The notes below the pieces were generated by a model. That model had not been told where the DNA came from and did no database searches. It saw only the letters and a list, made by a program, of their open reading frames with translations. Source: JBBKWQ01 sp037969115 (GTDB lineage Bacteria > Actinomycetota > Acidimicrobiia > Acidimicrobiales > Ilumatobacteraceae). From it: a DNA stretch of 18,200 nt. Positions 13,214 to 18,200 of this stretch are shown here, piece after piece; positions within the stretch are counted from its first letter, which is position 1, and every line of letters begins with the position of its first letter. Location: contig JBBKWQ010000115.1 in assembly GCA_037969115.1 (NCBI GenBank), positions 1-18,200 of the forward strand, given 5' to 3'. The position numbers and the translations under genes are program-made.

Positions 13214-14919
13214 AACAACTGTCAGGGCTCGACGCGAGCTTCCTGTACATGGAGACGGCCGCGACGTTCGGTCACGTCAACTCACTCGCGATCTACGAAC
13301 GTCCGAACGACGATTACGATCCGTACGCGGCTGCGTACGAACGGTTCCGCGCAGTCGTGGGCCACATCGAGCCGATGCGTCGTCGCCTGGTCGAGGTGCC
13401 GTTCCGGCTCGACCATCCGTACTGGATCGACGATCCCGACTTCGATCTCGACTTCCACGTTCGCCACATCGGACTCGCACCTCCGGGCGCCGCCGATCAG
13501 CTCGGCGAGCAGGTGTCCCGGATCGTCGGTCGTCCGATGGATCGCACGCATCCGTTGTGGGAGGTCTATGTCATCGAGGGCCTGGCCGACGGGCGCTGGG
13601 CGCTGCTGACCAAGACCCATCACTCCACCATCGACGGAGCGGCAGGTGTGTTGCTGCTCAACATGATGCTCGACAAGGAACCCGACGCCGACCCGTTGGA
13701 GCTGATCGATTGGACCGGCGAACAGGTACCGAGCGATCGTGAACTCCTGCGTCTGACCGCGCGGCATCTTGTCGAGAATCCGGTCAAGGGCATGCGGTTG
13801 CAGCTCCGACTCGTCCGTGATATCGCCGAGAACGCCGGCATCAAGAGCGTGAGCGATCTGGTCACCCAAGCGAGAAACACGCTCAAGACGCTGGGTGGCG
13901 GGAGTCCGTCCAGAGAGGGCACTGCCGAGAGTCGCGTCAGTCTGCCGGTGTCGGCCGCTCCGCCGACGCCGTTCAACAAGTCGATTACGGCGCATCGTCG
14001 TTTCGCCATGCGTGGTGCGTCGATGGCGAATATCAAACGCCTGAAAGATGCCACGGGCGGCACGGTCAACGACATCGTCATGGCGATTTGCGCGGGCGCA
14101 CTTCGCGAGTACTTGCTCAAGCACGATGCGCTGCCCGACAAGCCATTACGTGCGATGGTGCCGGTGTCGATTCGCACGGGTGACGAGACCGACCCGTGGA
14201 CGAACCGTGTATCGGCCATCGTCGCCGACCTGCCGACCAACTGCGATGATCCCCTCGAGCGCGTGCGGCTGTGTCAGGTTGCGATGCAGGCGGCCAAGCG
14301 TCAGTTCGATCTCGTGCCTGCCGAGTCGCTCGTCGATGCGATCGATCTGTCGTCGCCGGTCGTGGCCACGGCAGCGTTGCGGCTCGTGTCCCGACTCGGA
14401 ATAGCCGACCGCGTGAACCTGCCGTTCAACCTCACGATCTCGAACGTGCCCGGGCCGCGTGAGCCGCTGTATTTTGCCGGCGCGAAGCTGAACAGCTTCA
14501 TCCCCGTGTCGATCGTCACCGACGGCATGGGACTGAACATCACGGTGCACAGCTACCTCGATCGCCTCGAGTTCGGGTTGATCGCGGCTCGCGATCTCGT
14601 GCCGGACGTGTGGGACCTCGCCGACATGTGCATCGACGAGATCGCCCGCCTCTTCGACGCGACCGGTGCCGAGTGGGCCGAGCCACAACCGCCCCCTTCG
14701 ATGCGACGTGGCAATGCCTACGTGGCGCCCGTAGCCCGCCGCGGCGCTGATCCTGCCGCGAAGGCTCCCAAGAAGACCAGCGCGAAGACCGGCAACAAGA
14801 CCAGCGCGAAGAAGACCAGCGCGAAGAAGACCAGCGCGAAGAAGACCAGCGCGAAGAAGACCAGCGCCGCGAAGACGGCCGCGAAGTCTGCGCCGAAGAA
14901 GACCAGCGTCACCAGCTGA
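13210..14919 (+). CDS. Wax ester synthase / diacylglycerol acyltransferase (WS/DGAT)
   Basis: This 569-residue acyltransferase transfers acyl groups from acyl-CoA to diacylglycerol or fatty alcohols to make triacylglycerol or wax esters, usually at the membrane or lipid-droplet surface. The catalytic HHSTIDG motif is at 137-143, preceded by the conserved PLWEVYVIEGL. The C-terminal WS/DGAT half includes NDIVMAICAGALREYL and the SNVPGP segment. The family body ends near residue 495. It is followed by about 60 residues rich in Lys, Ala, Thr and Ser with repeated KTSAK units, resembling the basic tails of actinobacterial nucleoid proteins, which is unusual for the enzyme core. It overlaps the upstream ligase gene by 4 bases, so the pair forms a neutral-lipid synthesis operon. 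Confidence 0.95.
   Translation: MKQLSGLDASFLYMETAATFGHVNSLAIYERPNDDYDPYAAAYERFRAVVGHIEPMRRRLVEVPFRLDHPYWIDDPDFDLDFHVRHIGLAPPGAADQLGEQVSRIVGRPMDRTHPLWEVYVIEGLADGRWALLTKTHHSTIDGAAGVLLLNMMLDKEPDADPLELIDWTGEQVPSDRELLRLTARHLVENPVKGMRLQLRLVRDIAENAGIKSVSDLVTQARNTLKTLGGGSPSREGTAESRVSLPVSAAPPTPFNKSITAHRRFAMRGASMANIKRLKDATGGTVNDIVMAICAGALREYLLKHDALPDKPLRAMVPVSIRTGDETDPWTNRVSAIVADLPTNCDDPLERVRLCQVAMQAAKRQFDLVPAESLVDAIDLSSPVVATAALRLVSRLGIADRVNLPFNLTISNVPGPREPLYFAGAKLNSFIPVSIVTDGMGLNITVHSYLDRLEFGLIAARDLVPDVWDLADMCIDEIARLFDATGAEWAEPQPPPSMRRGNAYVAPVARRGADPAAKAPKKTSAKTGNKTSAKKTSAKKTSAKKTSAKKTSAAKTAAKSAPKKTSVTS
14797..14869 (+). repeat. 15-bp tandem repeat encoding KTSAK units
   Basis: AAGACCAGCGCGAAG is repeated four times in full, identically, at 14797-14856, with a fifth partial and diverging copy after it. 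A related unit lies just upstream at 14773-14787. The repeat encodes KTSAK within the Lys-rich tail of the acyltransferase. Exact nucleotide identity between copies suggests recent slippage expansion and probable length variation between strains. Confidence 0.9.
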
Positions 14920-14957
14920 TCGGCGCGTTGCCCTTCCACAGCGTCGAACGTCGCTAA

Positions 14958-14974
14958 ACTTTGTCTTGCAAAGT
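14958..14974. promoter_or_regulatory. Operator copy 1, ACTTTG-N5-CAAAGT
   Basis: This is a perfect 6-bp inverted repeat with a 5-bp spacer (TCTTG). An identical arm pair follows 22 bp downstream, about two helical turns, on the same face of the DNA. It lies upstream of the small membrane-protein/regulator operon and is the likely binding site of the winged-helix protein encoded in that operon. Confidence 0.7.
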
Positions 14975-14994
14975 GACTCACTTTGCGGTACAAA
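14967..14994 (+). promoter_or_regulatory. Putative sigma-70-type promoter overlapping the operators
   Basis: TTGCAA (14967-14972) and TACAAA (14989-14994) are separated by 16 bp, each matching about four of six consensus positions. They lie inside the two operator copies, so repressor binding would exclude RNA polymerase. The match is modest and is offered because of its position. Confidence 0.4.
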
Positions 14995-14996
14995 GT
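14980..14996. promoter_or_regulatory. Operator copy 2, ACTTTG-N5-CAAAGT
   Basis: The arms are identical to copy 1 but the spacer differs (CGGTA), so the arms and not the whole sequence are conserved, as expected for a dimeric regulator site. It begins 5 bp after copy 1 and ends 39 bp before the first start codon of the operon. Confidence 0.7.
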
Positions 14997-15035
14997 TAGG
15001 AACGAACGGATACGACCTCGGAGGGGATCACCGGC

Positions 15036-15389
15036 ATGAACACGTCCGACGGATTGTTGAACGAACTCGATCGGCTGTCGAAGCAGCCCGCCACCTTGCT
15101 GAACCGGGAGTACTGGTTTCCGCTCGCCCTGTTCGGAGCGCTGTCGATCGGTGGAGCGCTCGTGTTCTGGAAATGGGACCCTGCTGACACTGCAAGCTGG
15201 GTCTGGTGGGCGGTCCTCGGACCACTCGGGGGCGTCGCCACGTCTGCCTGGTTCCGCTCCCGCAGCGTGGCGATCGGTGTCGTCACCACTGCGCCGCCGG
15301 TCGTCTACGTCACCCTCGGCGGACTCTGCGCGGTGGGATGCGCGATCGCCGGTTCACTGGTACCGGTCCATGGACGTACCCCGCCGTGA
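15036..15389 (+). CDS. Small multi-pass membrane protein (117 aa)
   Basis: I do not recognise a named family. After a polar N-terminus there are hydrophobic segments at about 27-45, 54-72 and 78-108, suggesting three transmembrane helices. The start is well supported: GGAGGG at 15020-15026 lies 9 nt before ATG 15036. It follows the double operator and begins a unit with a second small membrane ORF and a winged-helix regulator. The last residues, VHGRTPP, are followed by a TGA that overlaps the GTG of the next ORF (GTGA). The next frame read further upstream, GPWTYPAVIGIVG, looks just as membrane-like, so this ORF and the next may be two halves of one frameshifted protein of about 180 residues. 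Confidence 0.7.
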   Translation: MNTSDGLLNELDRLSKQPATLLNREYWFPLALFGALSIGGALVFWKWDPADTASWVWWAVLGPLGGVATSAWFRSRSVAIGVVTTAPPVVYVTLGGLCAVGCAIAGSLVPVHGRTPP

Positions 15390-15580
15390 TCGGCATCGTG
15401 GGTCTCGTCAACATCGCACTCGGTGTGGTCGATCGCGCCGAGCTGATGGTCACGGTCGGACTGGCGCTCATCGGCATGGGCATCGTGGCGGGTGTCGGTG
15501 AGATATCGGCGCCGTTGTTCAGCTTGATCGTGGGATTGTTCATGGTGGGCGCAGCGGGCGCGCACCGGGCACTTCGATGA
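15386..15580 (+). CDS. Very small hydrophobic membrane protein (64 aa), or C-terminal half of a frameshifted gene
   Basis: Starting at the GTG that overlaps the upstream TGA, this ORF encodes three hydrophobic segments (about 1-14, 19-37 and 41-58) and ends in HRALR. Its stop overlaps the next start (ATGA, 15577-15580). Two successive 4-base overlaps argue for a translationally coupled three-gene unit. Against that, the frame stays open upstream of the GTG, and the combined hydrophobic pattern with the previous ORF resembles a single six-helix protein. There is no obvious slippery sequence near 15350-15386, so programmed frameshifting is unlikely. A sequencing error or a real mutation remains possible. 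No function can be assigned. Confidence 0.5.
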   Translation: MIGIVGLVNIALGVVDRAELMVTVGLALIGMGIVAGVGEISAPLFSLIVGLFMVGAAGAHRALR

Positions 15581-15912
15581 GCGCCGCCGGAACCCGAGGA
15601 AACGACAGTCATCCGGTTCACGACCTCGACGACCTCACACACCAACGCATCCGGCTCGGCGTGCTCGCCATCCTCAGCCGTGTGAAGCAGCTGGAGTTCA
15701 CTCGCATCCGAGACGATCTCGGCACGACCGACGGCAATCTGTCGAGACACCTCAGCGCACTCCACGACGCGGGCCTCGTCGTCGTCACGAAAACGACCAC
15801 GCAGGGTGCACGCACGTGGGTTTCGATGACCCCGGACGGACGGGCAGCGCTTCGCAAAGAGGTTGCGGCGCTCCGCACCATGCTCGACCACGTCGACACC
15901 GACGAGCACTGA
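15577..15912 (+). CDS. Winged-helix transcriptional regulator
   Basis: This 111-residue protein is a compact winged helix-turn-helix of the MarR/ArsR-like type with a single DNA-binding domain. The recognition helix is in TDGNLSRHLSALHDAGLV (51-68), and the wing is the basic Thr-rich segment after it (70-85, with GARTWVSMT). A short C-terminal helix (87-106) probably dimerises. No metal-binding Cys cluster or ligand domain is present. The pattern resembles the PF13601 winged-helix family, which is often co-encoded with small membrane proteins; that assignment is from memory. It overlaps the upstream membrane ORF by 4 bases, so it is the last gene of the operon. The twin ACTTTG-N5-CAAAGT sites in front of the operon suggest autoregulation. 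Confidence 0.85.
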   Translation: MSAAGTRGNDSHPVHDLDDLTHQRIRLGVLAILSRVKQLEFTRIRDDLGTTDGNLSRHLSALHDAGLVVVTKTTTQGARTWVSMTPDGRAALRKEVAALRTMLDHVDTDEH

Positions 15913-15916
15913 TCGC

Positions 15917-16687
15917 TCACGCAGCCAAGGCGATCTGGCGGAGATCTCGGGTGATGCGGTCGCGATGGTTGCGAATCGTCCGCGGCGTCACGGCTCGCTG
16001 ACGAGCGACGCGGCCTGGCGAGCCCTCCCGCACGAGATCGCGGACCAGGTCGAGGTCTGCCTCGGCCATCCCGGCGTCGCGAGCAGATGCGACGAGTTCG
16101 GCAACCTCCTCGAGCGCGTTCGGCTGGTCGACTGCTACGGACCTGGCGAAGTGCTCCGGCTCCTGCACGATTTCGTCGGCCGATGCCGTGCGGTTCCGAA
16201 ACGAGCGCTCCGCCGCTTCGCTGATGATCGCCGCCGCGTGGCAACTCGGCGAGCGCTGCTGGTTGAACGCCCGGATCGCGATCCACGCGGCGCCGACGAT
16301 GTCGTCGAATGCTGCTGAGATCGTGCGGGAGCGAGTGGAGCGCCAGCGAGTCGACTCGCGGACCAGGCCGGGGAGGACGCGCTGGAGGGCGATTCGGGCG
16401 GCGAGTTCGTCGCCCCGCGATGCGAGACACAGGAGCTTCCGCATGACTGCCTCGGTGTCGCCTGTCGATGCGCGGCGGGCGCCTGCGGCGCCCAAGATCT
16501 GATCGAGGTCGTCGATCGACCCGTCGATGAGGTTCCAGTGTCGGGCCTTGCGCAGCGATCGCACGTCGAAACGGAGGTGGCCCCATTCGGTGTCGAGTCG
16601 ATGGCCGATCGATCCGGCTGCACCCCGTCGTGGGGTCGTTGTCGCTGGGTTGGCTGGTCGGGTCTGCCGTGCGGCGAGTCGTGTCAT
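15917..16687 (-). CDS. Sigma-factor-like / C-terminal HTH protein of unknown role
   Basis: This is a 256-residue protein when started at ATG 16687. GTG 16738 (273 aa) and a TTG at 16702 with AGGGG just upstream are alternatives. I do not recognise a named family. The central part, with RGDELAARIALQRVLPGL and FDDIVGAAWIAIRAF, resembles sigma-70 region 2 in helix pattern. The C-terminus, GRVARQRAVTPRTIRNHRDR, is a plausible region-4-like helix-turn-helix. No membrane segment is seen. It converges on the winged-helix regulator with only 4 bp between the stops and no terminator, so read-through antisense is possible. It is divergent from the FHA/FtsK-like gene and could regulate that locus. The call rests on helix pattern only, and it may be an orphan DNA-binding protein and not a true sigma factor. 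Confidence 0.6.
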   Translation of the reverse strand: MTRLAARQTRPANPATTTPRRGAAGSIGHRLDTEWGHLRFDVRSLRKARHWNLIDGSIDDLDQILGAAGARRASTGDTEAVMRKLLCLASRGDELAARIALQRVLPGLVRESTRWRSTRSRTISAAFDDIVGAAWIAIRAFNQQRSPSCHAAAIISEAAERSFRNRTASADEIVQEPEHFARSVAVDQPNALEEVAELVASARDAGMAEADLDLVRDLVREGSPGRVARQRAVTPRTIRNHRDRITRDLRQIALAA

Positions 16688-16752
16688 GGCGCCACGATGC
16701 AAAAGACCCCTCACTGCGACGTTCACCGCACGGGTCACCGTCTGAGAATTCT

Positions 16753-16803
16753 TGCTGTGAGACCACGGCCTCGAGACTTCACCGGGTGCTGTGAGCCCTC
16801 ACA
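16753..16803. promoter_or_regulatory. Direct repeat and palindrome in the divergent promoter region
   Basis: TGCTGTGAG occurs at 16753-16761 and 16787-16795, 34 bp apart, about three helical turns. The second copy is part of the perfect palindrome TGTGAG-CC-CTCACA (16790-16803). The region lies between the sigma-like gene and the FHA/FtsK-like gene, so it may be a shared regulatory site. No regulator can be named. Confidence 0.35.
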
Positions 16804-16869
16804 CCCCCTGGTGACGGGCCTTTTTCAGACCAGCTTCCCGTTTCGCCGTTTCGCGACCCACCGCACCGC

Positions 16870-18200
16870 ATGGACACGATGCCCGGCAAGGAATCCGCGA
16901 TCCCGACGATCGAACTGGCCGTGACGGCCGGGCCGAGCGCCTCGACGGCGCATCTCCTCGGGCCCGGACGCCACATCCTGGGACGACATCCTGCCGTCAA
17001 CATCACGGTCGCCGACCGCTCGATCGAACCCAACCATCTCGTCCTGGTCGTGGAGAACGGCGGTGACGTCTTCGCTCTGCAGATCGCCGGTCGCAACCCC
17101 GTCGTGGTCGGCGACCGAACACTCGATCGATGGCAGCAGCTGCGACTGGGGGACGTCTTCGACATCGGCGACAGCCGAATCGAGCTCCGGTCGGCTTCGA
17201 CCCGAACGCGGACGCCCCGCCTCGAGGATGACGGGGTCGTGATCCGGCCTCCTCGCGTCTGGACGCCGCTCGCACCGACGCGGGTGGCCGGCCCCGGTGA
17301 GCTCGAACTGAAGCAGTACCCGGGTCCGGTCACCTTGCTCAGCGCTTCGCTCGCCGGTGCCGGCAGTGTGGTTCTGGCCGTCGTGATGGATCGTCTGATG
17401 TTTGCCATGTTCGGGCTCATCGGGGTGGTCGTCGCGTACTCCACCTGGAGCTTCAACGCCGTCGGGGTGCTCCGGAAGCGCCGCCGGGCTCGTGCCGCCC
17501 ACCGTGCCGCGAGCGACGGGTTCGTGAGCGACGTGGTTCGCTCCGGACAGCTCGCCCTCGACGAACACGAGCAGCGAATGCGACTGGACTGGGGCGAACT
17601 CTGGTCTCGCCGCGGCTCGCATGAAGACGGCTTCGTCGTTGCGCTGGGTATCGGCGACCTCCGTGTTCCGCTGACGGACGGCGACGTGCCGCTGCACCAC
17701 CAGCCAATCGTCGAGCGGAGCGAACTGATGGCCGGCGTTCCCGTGCCTGCGGAGATCGAGGGCGTCATGGCGATCACCGGACCATGGGCCGATGCTGTGG
17801 CCCGGTCGCTGATCGTGCAGTTGGCCGTGCACATCGGCCCTGCGGACTGGCGGCTGATCGTCGTCACCGACGACCACGCACAGTGGTCGTGGGTCGGCCA
17901 GCTCCCTCACACCTGCGGCGTCTTCGGCACCAGTGAGCTGGCCGACGTGGCCACGCTGTTGCGCGACGATCCGGCCGCCGGGCGGCGCATGATCATCGTG
18001 AGCGACGGTGCCGGACCGCTCACTCGTCGGCGATCGCCACTTCGCCAGATCCTCGAATCGGCCGAGACCGGCGACGTGGCGACGATCGTGGTCGGCATTG
18101 CCGAGCCGCCGTCGTGTGCGACATCACATCTCGCGCTCGCCAGCCGCGGCCGGGGCCGATGGGAAGCCGAATTCGGCGCTGCGCCGATCGTCGTGCACGC
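16870..18200 (+). CDS. FHA-domain, two-TM FtsK/SpoIIIE-EccC-like ATPase (N-terminal part; 3' end outside window)
   Basis: 443 codons are open from ATG 16870 to the right edge. Residues about 25-110 form a forkhead-associated domain with LGRH (37-40), then Ser51 and Asn55-His56, matching the GR...S..NH phosphothreonine-binding pattern. Two hydrophobic helices follow at about 153-172 and 176-199, then a basic stretch LRKRRRARAA (201-210). From about 215 the sequence resembles the region before the first ATPase domain of EccC/EssC and FtsK-type proteins, with VMAITGPWADAVARSLIVQLAVH and WRLIVVTDD. No Walker A motif is visible before the window ends. In the family these are membrane-bound motor ATPases of type VII secretion or DNA translocation, and the FHA domain would link it to Ser/Thr kinase signalling. 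No strong ribosome binding site precedes the ATG; Met4 (16879) is an alternative. Confidence 0.82.
   Translation, partial: MDTMPGKESAIPTIELAVTAGPSASTAHLLGPGRHILGRHPAVNITVADRSIEPNHLVLVVENGGDVFALQIAGRNPVVVGDRTLDRWQQLRLGDVFDIGDSRIELRSASTRTRTPRLEDDGVVIRPPRVWTPLAPTRVAGPGELELKQYPGPVTLLSASLAGAGSVVLAVVMDRLMFAMFGLIGVVVAYSTWSFNAVGVLRKRRRARAAHRAASDGFVSDVVRSGQLALDEHEQRMRLDWGELWSRRGSHEDGFVVALGIGDLRVPLTDGDVPLHHQPIVERSELMAGVPVPAEIEGVMAITGPWADAVARSLIVQLAVHIGPADWRLIVVTDDHAQWSWVGQLPHTCGVFGTSELADVATLLRDDPAAGRRMIIVSDGAGPLTRRRSPLRQILESAETGDVATIVVGIAEPPSCATSHLALASRGRGRWEAEFGAAPIVVH

Noticed and set aside
15863..16318. Plus-strand ORF (151 codons) after the winged-helix regulator
   Set aside because: It is antisense to the sigma-like gene and overlaps the regulator's end in another frame. 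The translation has no coherent domain.
16805..16826. Intrinsic terminator before the FHA/FtsK-like gene (GGGCCTTTTTC)
   Set aside because: There is a T-run but only a 3-bp possible stem, and no plus-strand gene ends upstream that would need it.

Overview
The window is high-GC, gene-dense DNA with strong third-position GC bias, 4-base start/stop overlaps and actinobacterial lipid-storage genes. It looks like an actinobacterium, and several families (FadD15-like ligase plus WS/DGAT, and an FHA-FtsK/EccC-like protein) fit an Acidimicrobiia/Ilumatobacter-type organism. The genus-level guess is inference.

Left part (1-9771, minus strand): the front end of a hybrid NRPS/PKS biosynthetic cluster, transcribed leftwards and running off the left edge. 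The first enzyme (9771-5005) is an unusual loading module: N-terminal formyltransferase, degenerate half-condensation domain, adenylation domain with a luciferase-like flavin monooxygenase inserted between motifs A4 and A5, then a carrier domain. The specificity residues I read (DILQMGMIWK) are very close to the remembered glycine code. 40 bp later comes a type I PKS (4964 to beyond position 1) with KS-AT-KR-DH in that order. Inferred chemistry: a formylated, oxidised glycine-like starter is extended by one ketide unit, reduced and dehydrated.

Middle part (9772-11240, minus strand): a 70-codon ORF for a small secreted or membrane-anchored peptide with a strong ribosome binding site, a SAM methyltransferase, and a glutathione peroxidase. 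The peroxidase is interrupted by an in-frame TGA exactly at the catalytic Cys/Sec position. 14 nt after that TGA is a perfect hairpin whose tip, GCAGGTCTGC, matches from memory the apex of the E. coli fdhF SECIS. I read it as a genuine 157-residue selenoprotein, easily mis-annotated as two fragments or a pseudogene.

Right part (11381-14919, plus strand): a long-chain acyl-CoA ligase translationally coupled (ATGA) to a wax ester synthase/diacylglycerol acyltransferase with a Lys-rich repeat tail. These two form a neutral-lipid storage pair.

Then (14958-15912, plus strand): two identical palindromic operators, ACTTTG-N5-CAAAGT, precede two overlapping small membrane-protein ORFs (possibly one frameshifted gene) and a winged-helix regulator, the likely autoregulator of this unit.

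Far right (15917-18200): a convergent sigma-like/HTH orphan protein on the minus strand and, divergent from it, the N-terminal part of an FHA plus two-TM FtsK/EccC-like protein running off the right edge. No tRNA, rRNA, CRISPR array or insertion sequence was recognised.
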